NCBI GenBank assembly: GCA_021613535.1
Contig: CP075494.1
Location: forward strand, 744,001 to 808,000
Origin: Adineta vaga
Lineage: Eukaryota; Rotifera
DNA length: 64,000 nucleotides
Reading direction: 5' to 3'
A model generated the notes under the pieces. It saw only the letters and a list, made by a program, of their open reading frames with translations, was not told the DNA's origin and did no database searches. Of this stretch, positions 9,918 to 21,059 are shown piece after piece. The position numbers and the translations under genes were made by a program. Each line of letters begins with the position of its first letter. Positions within the stretch are counted from its first letter, which is position 1.

Positions 9918-10741
9918 AAAGGACAGGGGCGTATAAGCAATGGAAAATGGGCTCAAAGGAATTTATCAAAACTTCGTCGAGAAATTGTTCTAGGAAAGTG
10001 AGATAAGCTATATTAGAGCAAATTCAAGCAATACTAAGCGTATTTGAACATGCTTTCATGTGAAAATATCATAAAATATTATAGGGGCTTTTATACATAT
10101 TATTTGTATTTATAATGGGCCAGTTTTTGACTAAAACAGAAAACCTTTGAAAAATATATAAAGCTCATTTTATCTTCATTGGAAAGAGCATTGAATTCTG
10201 CATCGTTCTATATAAAGATCATGTCTTTAAACCAATTATTACTACTATTTTTCTATAATTTACTACTATTAAAAATATATTATTTTATACATTATTTTAT
10301 CTAATTTTGACTTTTTCAATACATTTTTTGCGTGAGCCGCTTTCGCTTATATACCATTTGATAGAGCGAAGAAAGCGCTACAAACTGGTATATAAATCAT
10401 TTAATTTCGAGTTGGTCCCGGTATTCATAAAAGTCAAAAACTATGTTCGATGCACGAAAAATTCACTTTTTTTATGTATTAGTCAATTATTATTTAATTA
10501 TTGTTTTTGATAGAAGCGACAGTTAATATAATTTTCATTCAAAGGATATTCAGACATATCTCAAATAAAAAATTCTTATATCTTTTGTGTTAAAAAGCAA
10601 CATTTTTCAGCCTTAAAATGATGACATGTTAATATATCTTGTAATTTTTCGACATTAGTCAATATTAACATTTTGAAATTTCTGTAAGAACAACTTTATT
10701 ATTTTAATTCAATTTGTTAGGTCAATTTCAAATGAGAAATA
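9918..10741 (+). repeat. Left terminal inverted repeat of the DDE transposon
   Basis: 824 bases matching 13704-14527 in reverse. Includes a short 67-codon frame (10307-10510) also present in the other TIR; its coding status is doubtful. Confidence 0.85.
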
Positions 10742-10867
10742 CTTCATTTTAAAAAAGATACTTAAAGACAGAACTATTCGTTGACGATGATGACGTCATT
10801 TTTTTCCGTTCTGTCATATATATTTTGTTTAACGTTCAATTCGTTACCGTTAATTTGACAATATACA

Positions 10868-13666
10868 ATGCCTCGTAATCCTCGGGCAAGATGTTTTCAG
10901 TGTAATACAGTTGTTGATAATGCACGACCGATCACTAATTTATTGCTGAAACTATATCTCTCTGCTCGGTGTCATAAAAGACACGATTGTACGTCTTATG
11001 TTTGCAAAGGATGCCGATCAAAGTATGAAAGATGGTATCGTAAAACAAAGGACCAGATTGATGACCTTATTGATGATGATAAATTGAATGAAAACGACGA
11101 TGAAATTGAAGAAGTAATATCTCATGTAACTTTAACATGTGAAATATTTTTTGTATATATAGAATATGGGTTTAGAAGAGAAAAATAACACAAAATCTAC
11201 TCAGACATCAAAACAAATTGAATCAGTAAAGATCAGAGTGAATCGATGTAGCAAAGATGAAAAGTAAAATATGAAAAGATGTTTTTAGGGATCTTATTTT
11301 TATTATCTGTTTAGTTCTTGTATTGTTTGTGGAGTGAGAAACTGCAATAATCGAACTCGATTAAATGAAGAAGATAGGAATACATTGTTTATCAAACGAG
11401 GAATATATATATCACCTGGAGCTCGTTGTTGTGGCGATCATTTCTGCAGAGGACAATTGTCTTATGAAGCCATTCATCGAATTATTCCATTTGATTCTGA
11501 TCTTGTTTCTTTTACTTCTCAAGACATTGAGAAAATATTCAACAGCTTTCGTACAGTTACTCAAAGCAACATAGCATTTGATTTTGATAATGATGCTTCT
11601 CTGGATGATACTGCATATTACAATATTACTGGTCTATCGAAAGGTAGGATGGTTAATCTCATTTGCTGGGACAGTACTGTTGAAAAAATCTAGGATTATT
11701 TGAATGTCATAATCCGTTTGTTAGCGAATTTCTATAAAGTAATCTGTACTTGGAGACTTTTAATTCAAATAAAAAACAAGCTTAATTCATGCATATATAA
11801 TAGAATCTAATAAAATCATTTTTTAGATCAGTTCAACGATCTTCTTCAACAAATCCAACACATGCGTAACTCGAAAATTCGTTCTACTCGAGTTGCATTA
11901 GCAGTGTTCCTCGCAAAGTTTCGTTTGGGTCTTGCTAATCGAGTTTTAGCAACTATGTTTGGTTTAAAAGACAAAAGAACAGTTTCTCATGTTATCAATC
12001 AAGTGCGACAAGCATTAAAAATTAATTTTGTACCACATTATATAGGTTTCGATCATATTAATCGACAATCGGTGATTGACCATCATCAATCTGCTGTTGC
12101 AACAGCTCTACTTGCCGATGTTTCTAATCAACTTTGTATTGTTATGGATGGTACATATCTTACAATTCAAAAGTCTAGTGACAATCAATTTCAAAGAAGA
12201 ACATATAGCATGCATAAGCATAAGAACCTTGTTAAACCAATGATAATAACCGCTACAGTAAGTGTTAAATAAAGAGAGTAATTTGTCCTCCTCTTCTATG
12301 ATTAAAATAAGTATTCTTTTAAATGTGAACATAAACATATATATGGTTCACTACTGAAAGGTCACATTTATAGAAAAGTTTTAGCTTTACTATTGAAAGA
12401 ATATATAAGGATACAATTTAGGAAAAGGTAGCCTTAAAATATCGTAGCCGATAGAATGCTTTCTGAAGTTCATCATAGGATTTATAAAAATGATGCTTAC
12501 CTTACTATTATGAGAGCTTCATTATTGCAATTTTACATAGGATGGTTATATTTTGTCAGTATTCGGACCTTTTCTGGCCGATGGAAAAAATAATGATGCT
12601 TCCATTATCAAACATATCTTGAAGAATAATGATCAAAATATCAAAAACTGGCTTCATGACGAAGATATCGTTATCGTTGATCGTGGCTTTAGAGATGCAG
12701 TAAATTCTATGGAAGAGCTTGGTTTTCAAGTTCAAATTCCAGCATTTCTAAAAGGAAAAAAACAATTTACAACAGAAGAAGCAAACCGAACCCGATTTAT
12801 AACTAAAAACCGTTGGATAATTGAAAGTGGTAAATATTATAGATAATTTTTTCTTCTAGTTGATCATCCGATATTTTAGTGAATGGCAAAATCAAAGAAT
12901 GGAATTATTTTAACTCTCTTAAAAATTCATCTTTACAATTTCTACCTGATGATTTGGATATAGTATGTGCTCTTCATAATGCTTTTCGTCACCCAACAAT
13001 GAAAGATCCATCAAGTGGAATTGAATTAGCTAGAATCATGTTAGAACAAATGAAGAAAGAAAATGAACTTGAAAAAAGATTAATTAGTATATCTGCCGAT
13101 AAAAACATGCATTGGAGAAAATATGATTCTAGAATGTGCATATTTCCACATTTAACTGAAGAAGATGTACGAAACATTAGCTGTGGTTTGTTTCCTATCT
13201 TCTCTCGTAGAGTTTTTGTTTATATTATTTTTCAGGGAACTATCAAATTAAACAATGCAAATCTTATATCAATGAACACTTTCAATCTTCTTACCTTGAT
13301 GAAAATGATCTTGAGTTCATTGTTGAATTGTGTGAAAAGCAACGTGATTTACTTCGAGTTCGATTCCACTCACGCCACAGCAATACGAAACATCATATTG
13401 CAACAGTACAATTTGACAACAACTTGGAGCAGCCGATACAAGGTTGGTTTTGTACATGTGCATCTGGATCACGTACAGTCGGCTGTTGTGTTCATATTAC
13501 TGCTCTACTTTGGTATATGGGTGTTCAACAAGGAGAAATGAATCCTAAAATCCATCCTCTTTCTGCTGCTCGACTACTTGGATTCGTAGACGATAGCTAC
13601 ATGAATGTTGATGATGATGATACAAACAACGACACCACCACAGATACACCAGACCTAGCTCATTGA
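10868..13666 (+). CDS. DDE_Tnp_4-like transposase with N-terminal Cys-rich region and C-terminal SWIM finger, about six exons
   Basis: Exons read by eye: ~10868-11113 (CFQCNTVVDN...CHKRHDC...CKGCRSKYERW, zinc-binding type), ~11313-11643 (SCIVCGVRNCNNRTRLNEED...CCGDHFCRG), ~11827-12257 (helix-turn-helix VFLAKFRLGLANRVLATMFGL, then first catalytic Asp in MDGTYL), 12541-~12828 (VFGPFLADGKNNDASI, second Asp in VDRGFRD, third Glu in WIIES), ~12878-13186 (VNGKIKEWNYFNS...DIVCALHNAFRH) and ~13236-13666. Introns have GT...AG ends and keep frame. The order D / VDRGF / E-x-N-G-x-K matches DDE_Tnp_4 (IS5-like) transposases. The last exon carries CTCASGSRTVGCCVH, a SWIM finger (CxCx6-7CxH), unusual for this group and more familiar in MULE transposases. 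No stop or frameshift seen. Confidence 0.75.
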
Positions 13667-13703
13667 TACTTGTTTTTATTACGAACTACCCATTTCATAT
13701 CTA

Positions 13704-14527
13704 TATTTCTCATTTGAAATTGACCTAACAAATTGAATTAAAATAATAAAGTTGTTCTTACAGAAATTTCAAAATGTTAATATTGACTAATGTCGAAAAA
13801 TTACAAGATATATTAACATGTCATCATTTTAAGGCTGAAAAATGTTGCTTTTTAACACAAAAGATATAAGAATTTTTTATTTGAGATATGTCTGAATATC
13901 CTTTGAATGAAAATTATATTAACTGTCGCTTCTATCAAAAACAATAATTAAATAATAATTGACTAATACATAAAAAAAGTGAATTTTTCGTGCATCGAAC
14001 ATAGTTTTTGACTTTTATGAATACCGGGACCAACTCGAAATTAAATGATTTATATACCAGTTTGTAGCGCTTTCTTCGCTCTATCAAATGGTATATAAGC
14101 GAAAGCGGCTCACGCAAAAAATGTATTGAAAAAGTCAAAATTAGATAAAATAATGTATAAAATAATATATTTTTAATAGTAGTAAATTATAGAAAAATAG
14201 TAGTAATAATTGGTTTAAAGACATGATCTTTATATAGAACGATGCAGAATTCAATGCTCTTTCCAATGAAGATAAAATGAGCTTTATATATTTTTCAAAG
14301 GTTTTCTGTTTTAGTCAAAAACTGGCCCATTATAAATACAAATAATATGTATAAAAGCCCCTATAATATTTTATGATATTTTCACATGAAAGCATGTTCA
14401 AATACGCTTAGTATTGCTTGAATTTGCTCTAATATAGCTTATCTCACTTTCCTAGAACAATTTCTCGACGAAGTTTTGATAAATTCCTTTGAGCCCATTT
14501 TCCATTGCTTATACGCCCCTGTCCTTT
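13704..14527 (-). repeat. Right terminal inverted repeat of the DDE transposon
   Basis: Reverse complement of 9918-10741; same length, no difference noticed by eye in the blocks compared. Confidence 0.85.
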
Positions 14528-14534
14528 CTTGGAT

Positions 14535-15561
14535 CAAACGCTTCACTGGTTTTCGGATCCGAGAGAACATCGAAGTATTTGCGGTTGTTTAATCTATGTT
14601 TTCTGTGAATTCGTGTGAGGTATCAAATTCCTATCAGGATCTATGATTATCACATCATCATCAGTGGTATATTGTCAAGTTTGAATTTGATTCTCATGAT
14701 GTTTCCATGTTTGTTTTTCAACCTGAACTTTCCAATTTCGAGTTCCAATTCTAGATAACAATGTACCGAAAATCCATTTAATTTTGTTTTGAGAATTTCG
14801 AAAATCCCGAACAATGACTGGGTCACCAGGATGAAAATCACGTTGTCGAGTTTTACGATCAAAATTTCTTTGATAACGTTCTCTATTTTAATGGTTGAAT
14901 CAACTGCTGTAGGACGTAATAAATCCAACACAGTTGGTAGTTGTCGTTTTAAAAATAATTCAGCTGGTGAAACATTTGTTGTAGCATGTGGAGTTGATCG
15001 ATATGAGAATAAAAATTTATTCAGTACTTCAGATAATTTTCCACCATCAGCCATACTTTTAGTAAGTGCTGATTTGACTGTTTCAACATAGCGTTCAGCT
15101 TGTCCATTTGATTGAGGATGTCCAGGCGATGTTCGTATGTGACGTAAACCATGACGTGCACAAAATTGAACAAATTCATCAGATGTGAATTGTGTGCCAT
15201 TGTCTGAAACAATCTCTTCGCATAATCCATAATGAGCAAATAGAGCTAAAAGTGCATCAATAGTTGAGGTTGTTGTTATGTTATTCATCACAATGACTTC
15301 CAGCCATTTTGAATGAGCATCAACAACAATCAAATAATAGTAGTTTAGAAAATTTCCCATAAAATCAATATGAATTCTTTGCCATGGTAATTCTGGTACT
15401 GGCCATTGTTGTAAGGGAACTTTTGGTGGTTGTTTTGAATTCTCACCATATATCTGACATTGAGCAGCAAGATCTTCAATATCTTTGTCGAGTGAAGGCC
15501 ACCAAAAATATCTTCTTGCATCAGCTTTCATTCGACCCATACCTGAATGAGTTGAATGTAG
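14535..15561 (-). pseudogene. Ty3/gypsy-type integrase fragment
   Basis: Reading leftward from 15561: LHSTHSGMGRMKADARRYFWWPSLDKDI (integrase zinc region; the usual CxxC reads CQIY, so one Cys is lost), then the DDE core with IDFMG (first Asp), SDNGTQFTS (second Asp) and NGQAERYVE (Glu), then YRSTPHATTNVSPAELF. Near 14890 the frame shifts; the other frame continues a basic C-terminal region (FHPGDPVIVRDF). Gag, protease, RT and LTRs are not found. The 5' side is cut exactly where the Penelope-like element begins (15562), and the 3' side approaches the DNA transposon. An LTR-retrotransposon corpse. Confidence 0.8.
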
Positions 15562-15667
15562 ATCAATAGAAAACTTGAATTTAAATAGTTTTATTATACT
15601 AGTTTTATAATTACATTAAGTGAAATGAACTAGAGCTTTCAGCACATCAAGTGCCATCGTCAGTAGT
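15562..15667 (+). repeat. Left inverted end of the PLE
   Basis: Begins ATCAATAGAAAACTTG and ends GCCATCGTCAGTAGT; matches 19463-19568 in reverse with one C/A difference. Confidence 0.8.
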
Positions 15668-16482
15668 TTGAATACTGTTATGATGATGTTACAGCGAGTG
15701 ATAGTGAACTATATTTGATTATCACTGAATATGAAATACAAATAATAACAAATGATAGAATAATATCCAGAGTATTTTGATTTATCTAGTCATTATATTT
15801 AATCTAGGTTTTGTAGTCCAGCCTCGAAAGTATAGATGTTATCGTGTATGATGATATATTCAGTGTGTCTCTTTATTGGATATAGATATCGGTGGTCTGG
15901 AAGATGATGATATCGGTGATATCTTTTTGGTTATCTTTGTTATAAGTAGAATACTTTACCTTGTTCAATTGTTAATTTGATGATATATCTGGTTAGATAT
16001 ATGTTCGATGTATAATTTCCGAGTGATCTAGGTCTTTTGTCATTAGTATAAATAGTGTGAAGATTTTGCTTGATAGTCACTGGTGTGTTTATTTGCTTAC
16101 AAGCAAGTGTTTAGTTTTATCTACGCTTTTCAACTTCGACTTCGGTATCTATTGTTTTAGGTAAGTGATCATTTTCTGTGAGAGAGATTATAGTTTTATT
16201 GAGTTTTAAAAAGATAAAAACCCTCCCTCTTCCCACCAGTTCATGACACCGATAGTATGTACATCCATCCGCTACGATTATTCGATAGTGCGATGATGTT
16301 ATATGTGATGTATATATAGATAGTATTTTTTTTCTTTCGTTCCTGTCGTTATATATATATATATATGGAGAATGTATGACTATATACGAGAGACACCTAT
16401 TGGAAGAAAGAAAACGAATGAGTTTTAAAATTGTTGGGCTTAATTGAAGTTTAAATAGCTAATTAATAGCATCTTACAAGGC

Positions 16483-17100
16483 TTGTTTATTTTCATTGTT
16501 TGCCTGTTGTTATCAGCAAGTATGGAATTGGAAACAACTGATAATCGTTTAAATACATTTATGATCAACATTTGTCCTTTATCAACTAAAACAAGATTTA
16601 AGTTCATCAAGGAAAATTATGGCTATAATATCTACAAATTATATCAATCGTATGAAAACACAACTATTAAACTTGTTCGTCTCTACAGTGATTTAAATTA
16701 TTTACAGTAATGTAGATGGAATAATGTTGTGCCAAAATTTCTTCGCTTTAAATTGGCAAATCCAGAATTGGCAAATCCAAGATGTTATTGGAAATGCCAA
16801 ATTCTTTTTCTAAAAGAAGAAATTAATTCGAAGAAACACAAGATCAAATATATGTCAGGAATACAAGAAAATTTATACAATGAATTACTTAATACTTTTC
16901 GTGCCTCGATATTGAAAAAACTTAATGATATTGTTAATGAACTTCAATCCAAGGAGAATATGTTGAAGTATCGTACTCATCGTAGAAAATTTAATAAATT
17001 AATTAATCATCGATTTATGGAACAACAACAGGAAGCGGATCAACGTCGTTTATTAAGTGATCATCCAATGAATCAGTTGATAAACGACAACAGTAAATAA
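16483..17100 (+). pseudogene. PLE ORF, N-terminal part with in-frame stop
   Basis: The frame starting near 16483 contains KTRFKFIKENYGYNIYKLYQ and, after an in-frame TAA (16708-16710), continues as NNVVPKFLRFKLANPELANP and a lysine-rich helix (ILFLKEEINSKKHKIKYM), stopping at 17098-17100. The 'PKFLRFK' block followed by a basic helical region is the usual N-terminus of Penelope-like proteins upstream of the RT domain. The next frame (open from 17084) overlaps it, so a single-base shift separates the two. Not functional as read. Confidence 0.6.
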
Positions 17101-18856
17101 TGACAATAATGAAGCGCAACCCAGAATAGTTTGGAATTTATCTGATCGTCAACTGACTGCAGATGAACTGCATCTTTTGGAAAATGGGCTGTCGTACAAT
17201 CGTCTTCGTACAATTGTTCGTTCTGAAGTAATTTCCAATGTTGAACTTTTATTCTTTCAGTCATCTGGTATCAAAAGAGAAACAACTGATTTTCAAAAGT
17301 GGGATCAAGATCCTGATAATGGTTTCAACAAGGAAATTAGAAGTTTAGAACCAAGACAATTATCTCTTGTAGCTGATTTAAAGAGTGTTACACAAAAATT
17401 CTTCAATGAAGCTCAAGGATCAATTAGAAGGAACAAAAACTTCAATCAATCGTATGAAGATCAATTATTATCAGAATTGTCCAAAGATCCGTCCATCGTT
17501 ATCACCAAACTTGATAAAGGCAGAGGTGTTGTTATAATGAATCGTGCTGATTATATTCAAAAATTAGAACAAATCGTAAGTGATCGTTCAAAATTTCAAT
17601 TGCTTGATAAAGATCCAACTGGTACTCGTGAAACTGCATTAACATCTCTTTTGAGACAAATCAAAAAAGAAGAATACTTGACTGAGCAGGAGTATCAATA
17701 TGTTAAACCAGTTGGCTTAATTCCAGCAAGATTATATGGCTTACCAAAAGTCCACAAAGATAATGTACCACTTAGGCCGATTGTATCTTGTATACAATCA
17801 TACAATTATCGTCTAGGTAAATTCTTAGCTGGAGTTATCAAGCCAATACGTAACAGTACATATTCATTAAAGAACAGCGATGTATTTATGAAGTTTTTAC
17901 AAGAAAACCGTTCATTATCAATTCACAAAATGATTAGTTTTGATGTTGAAAGTTTATTTACTAATATACCAGCGGACAGAACAATTCATATTATACGTGA
18001 GAAATTATATTGGACTGATCCAATATTAAAACCATACATACCGGAACATTACCTTCGCGAACTTCTGGAATATGCTACAAAATGGACCCATTTTCTCTTC
18101 AACGGCAATTATTATGATCAGCGTGATGGGGTTTCAATGGGTACATCATTGGCAGCAATTTTTGCAGAAGTATTTATGGCAGATTTTGAAGAACAACATA
18201 TATCACGCTTATTAACTAATGGTTCGCAACGATTGGCATGGCGTCGTTATGTAGACGATACATTCGTCATTTACAATGCTGATGTAGACAAAGGTGGTGT
18301 AGACAAAGATGACCTTCATCAATTATTGAACAATTTTGATTCATGCATTAAGTTTACTGTTGAACCAGGAGTCGATAATCCTATACCATTTCTTGATGTA
18401 TTAGTGAAACGACATAATACTGGTTTTGAAACAACAGTATACAGGAAGAAGACAACAACAAAATTAATGTCGAAATGGGGCAGCTTGATTCCAACATCTT
18501 ATAAAAGATCATCTGTCTATGCATTAGTTAATCGAGCGATTCGATTATGTTCAAAATTTGAACTCTTGCATAATGAATTTATTTACATTCGTTCAATGGC
18601 AGCTTTCAATGGTTATCCATCGAAATTTGTACAAAATATTATTAATAAACAACTTGACAAATTCTACCAACCAAGACAGACAACTGATTTGATACAACCA
18701 ACAACAAATCAAACAAATACATATAAATATATACAAATTCCATTTATTGGCACTCCAAGTTACAAATACGGGAAAAGACTCAAATCCATCATCACACAAT
18801 ATAATCCAAGAACAGACGTCAGAGTGGTATATACAACAATACCAAAATCCAGTTGA
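17084..18856 (+). CDS. Penelope-like reverse transcriptase domain (broken ORF)
   Basis: Open from 17084 without its own ATG. NLSDRQLTADELHLLENGLSYN is the conserved PLE entry block. RT motifs follow: KLDKGRGVVIMNRADY, RLYGLPKVHK and LRPIVSC, motif A ISFDVESLFTNIP (catalytic Asp), motif B QRDGVSMGTSLAAIFAE, motif C RRYVDDTFV (Asp-Asp), then FTVEPGVDNPIPFLDVLV and the PLE thumb (YRKKTTTK, YKRSSVYALVNRAIRLC). It ends IPFIGTPSYKYGKRL...VVYTTIPKSS. All catalytic RT residues are present. PLE RTs are related to telomerase and prime at DNA ends or nicks; bdelloid Athena PLEs are telomere-linked, but this copy has endonuclease remains and is closer to canonical EN+ PLEs. Confidence 0.85.
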   Translation, partial: TTTVNNDNNEAQPRIVWNLSDRQLTADELHLLENGLSYNRLRTIVRSEVISNVELLFFQSSGIKRETTDFQKWDQDPDNGFNKEIRSLEPRQLSLVADLKSVTQKFFNEAQGSIRRNKNFNQSYEDQLLSELSKDPSIVITKLDKGRGVVIMNRADYIQKLEQIVSDRSKFQLLDKDPTGTRETALTSLLRQIKKEEYLTEQEYQYVKPVGLIPARLYGLPKVHKDNVPLRPIVSCIQSYNYRLGKFLAGVIKPIRNSTYSLKNSDVFMKFLQENRSLSIHKMISFDVESLFTNIPADRTIHIIREKLYWTDPILKPYIPEHYLRELLEYATKWTHFLFNGNYYDQRDGVSMGTSLAAIFAEVFMADFEEQHISRLLTNGSQRLAWRRYVDDTFVIYNADVDKGGVDKDDLHQLLNNFDSCIKFTVEPGVDNPIPFLDVLVKRHNTGFETTVYRKKTTTKLMSKWGSLIPTSYKRSSVYALVNRAIRLCSKFELLHNEFIYIRSMAAFNGYPSKFVQNIINKQLDKFYQPRQTTDLIQPTTNQTNTYKYIQIPFIGTPSYKYGKRLKSIITQYNPRTDVRVVYTTIPKSS

Positions 18857-19127
18857 TTTTGTATGTTACAAACCTAACTCTGCATTGGGAAAGCATGCAT
18901 TTAAAACTGGACATTCAATCAATTTTACTGATGTGCATATTTTGAAGCAAGATCAAGCACCATACAGACTGTTGATCAAAGAATCAATTCAAATACGTTT
19001 CAAACAACCGAAGCTCAATGGTACTGATACTTCTGTTCCACTTTACGTCTTTCCCGAAGGGATAAGAATAAAACTAATCAATAATCTATCTAATTGTGGA
19101 TTTTATAGCATTCTTCACCAAAACTAA
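18838..19127 (+). pseudogene. PLE C-terminal tail, GIY-YIG core deleted
   Basis: In another frame just after the RT ORF: VCYKPNSALGKHAFKTGHSINFTDVHIL, then LLIKESIQIRFKQPKLNG and SVPLYVFPEG. These are the distal parts of the PLE GIY-YIG endonuclease (SALxxHxxxTGH and IKESIxI). The catalytic core with the GIY/YIG tyrosines and the R-x3-R helix, normally 50-60 residues between the RT end and 'SAL', is missing. This looks like an internal deletion with frameshift. Confidence 0.65.
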
Positions 19128-19462
19128 ATCAACAACACAATACTCAACATCTACTCAACTAATTTCACCATCATCATATTATTTAAAAAGTAAGCATGAA
19201 AATATACGATAATTTACATTACCCTCTTCCTTTTCAGTATTCTTCACTATACATTACTTACCTGCAAAATCATCAGCAACTAACAAATCAACTTCATCAT
19301 CTTCAACTTATACGTAAAGTATCCTATCAATTATTAATTATCCTAACTATACATCTTCACTTTAGCAATCTCAACATTACATTCAATTACTTCATTAACT
19401 TTAAACATTCATTTACTAATCACATATTAAATTATTTACTTAAAAACATACCCAATGATATT

Positions 19463-19568
19463 ACTACTGACGATGGCACTTTATGTGCTGAAAGCTCTAG
19501 TTCATTTCACTTAATGTAATTATAAAACTAGTATAATAAAACTATTTAAATTCAAGTTTTCTATTGAT
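19463..19568 (-). repeat. Right inverted end of the PLE
   Basis: Reverse complement of 15562-15667; ends CAAGTTTTCTATTGAT. Confidence 0.8.
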
Positions 19569-19908
19569 TTTATCAAGACCTATTATATTTTGTCACTAAA
19601 GACTATGTAGTTTATTGATTTGTTATTGTATACGTAGATTAGTTTAGATTGTAGATATAAATAAAATTGATTTCAAAAAAATGTTTTATTTTGTGATATT
19701 GATCTGCCGGACGATCAATTATACAAAATGCGTGTCCAGTACATGAGCGACTGCCGCAATAAGAAAATACTGAATGGTATCTATCTATACTAGAATATTA
19801 GATTTTGAGACTTTTATTCGTAAATTTTCTATCGTTCTCAATCAATGCTTGAACTAAATCAATGAGTAGTGTAGAAATCGTTAATTCGATTCGAGTATCA
19901 AACTTCTT
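19569..19908. other. Spacer between PLE and 52-bp satellite
   Basis: AT-rich; no coding frame or recognisable element. The continuation of the gypsy ORF is not found here. Confidence 0.4.
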
Positions 19909-20222
19909 CTTCAACTTCTAAATTTATAAGTTTATAGTTCGAGTACTCGAGTTTTAAACTATTCAACTTCTAAATTTATAGGTTTATAATTCGAGTACTC
20001 GAGTTTTAAACTATTCAACTTCTAAATTTATAAGTTTATAATTCGAGTACTCGAGTTTTAAACTATTCAACTTCTAAACTTATAAAGTTATAGTTCGAGT
20101 ACTCGAGTTTTAAACTATTCAACTTCTAAATTTATAAGTTTATAGTTCGAGTACTCGAGTTTTAAACTATTCAACTTCTAAACTTATAAGTTTATAATTC
20201 GAGTACTCGAGTTTTAAACTGT
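19909..20222. repeat. 52-bp satellite array, six copies (left array)
   Basis: Unit of 52 bases containing TTCAACTTCTAAATTTATAA and the perfect 12-bp palindrome TCGAGTACTCGA, repeated six times with few changes. The same unit, inverted, forms the array at 37514-37947. Confidence 0.9.
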
Positions 20223-20282
20223 TCAGCTCGAAAAAAGCTGGCTAGGTGAAACCATGATTGAGCACTTCGCTTCTACCCCTGC

Positions 20283-21020
20283 ACACTCACTTGGGCTGTT
20301 CCCTTGCAACACCCACACCCTCACTTTGCTCGTCGCCTCACAGCACTAACTCCCGCAGCCTCACTTTGCTTGTTCCCTTGCAACACCCACCACCGCACCC
20401 ACACTTTGCTCGTCGCCTTACAGCACTTATCCCCGCACCCTCACTTTGCTTGTTCGCGTGCAACACCCACCCCCACACCCTCACTTTGCTCGTCGGGTTA
20501 GAACACCTACCTCCGCACCCACACTTTGCTCGTCGTCTCACAGCACTTACCCCCGCACCCTCACTTTGCTTGTTCGCGTGCAACACCCACCCCCACACCC
20601 TCACTTTGCTCGTCGGGTTACAACACCTACCTCCGCACCCACACTTTGCTCGTCGCCTTACAGCACTTACCCCCGCACCCTCACTTTGCTTGTTCCCGTG
20701 CAACACCCACTCTCACACCCTCACTTTGCTCGTCGGGTTACAACACCCACCTCCGCACCCACACTTTGCTCGTCGCCTCACAGCACTTACCCCCGCACCC
20801 TCACTTTGCTTGTTCCCGTGCAACACCCACTCCCACACCCTCACTTTGCTCGTCGGGTTACAACACCCACCTCCGCACCCACACTTTGCTCGTCGCCTCA
20901 CAGCACTTACCCCCGCACCCTCACTTTGCTTGTTCCCGTGCAACACCCACCCCCACACCCTCACTTTGCTCGTCGGGTTACAACATCCACCCGTGCACCC
21001 ACACTTTGCCCGCCCGCTTA
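20283..21020. repeat. GC-rich 120-bp higher-order satellite (three 40-bp monomers)
   Basis: Exact 120-base periodicity from about 20400 to 21000. Each 120-bp unit is three related 40-bp monomers sharing (A)CCCTCACTTTGCT(C/T)GT. The composition (C-rich on plus, CACCC/ACACCC motifs) contrasts sharply with surrounding AT-rich DNA. Since 40 is not a multiple of 3 but 120 is, all three plus frames and two minus frames stay open, explaining the several long overlapping frames; none is a supported gene. The monomer contains CACCCAC/ACACCC words reminiscent of the telomere repeat. Confidence 0.9.
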
Positions 21021-21059
21021 CAACTCCCACATCGTTTTGTCGTTGTTGAGTCTTGTGTA

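Larger units (their letters stand above)
9918..14527 (+). mobile_element. 4.6-kb DNA transposon with 824-bp terminal inverted repeats
   Basis: Bases 9918-10741 and 13704-14527 are equal-length reverse complements in which I see no mismatch over the parts compared; both even encode the same 67-codon frame. The termini read AAAGGACAGGGGCG... and ...CGCCCCTGTCCTTT. A single spliced transposase gene fills the interior. Near-identical long TIRs plus an apparently intact coding region indicate a recent, possibly still active insertion. No convincing target-site duplication: left flank ends CTACTTT, right flank begins CTTGGATC. The transposase resembles the DDE_Tnp_4 group (PIF/Harbinger, ISL2EU and relatives), though superfamily placement needs a search. 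Confidence 0.85.
15562..19568 (+). mobile_element. Penelope-like element (PLE) with 106-bp inverted ends, inactivated
   Basis: Bases 15562-15667 and 19463-19568 are reverse complements with one mismatch. Between them lie a ~800-base non-coding 5' region and a Penelope-type ORF broken into three frames. Flanking repeats in inverted orientation are known for PLEs, whose insertions often carry a partial inverted copy. It sits inside the gypsy integrase relic, so it is the younger insertion. In-frame stop, frameshifts and loss of the endonuclease core make it dead. Confidence 0.75.

Noticed and set aside
10307-10510. 67-codon frame repeated at 13935-14138 on the other strand
   Set aside because: It lies within the terminal inverted repeats of the transposon, so duplication is explained by the TIRs; no domain or separate coding signal.
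14655-14661. CTGATGA on the minus strand as a second hammerhead core
   Set aside because: No stem II and no GAAA box at the required position; part of a TGATGATGATG run.
19909-20222. Regular repeats considered as a CRISPR array
   Set aside because: Units are contiguous 52-bp tandem copies with no unique spacers, in a eukaryotic context.
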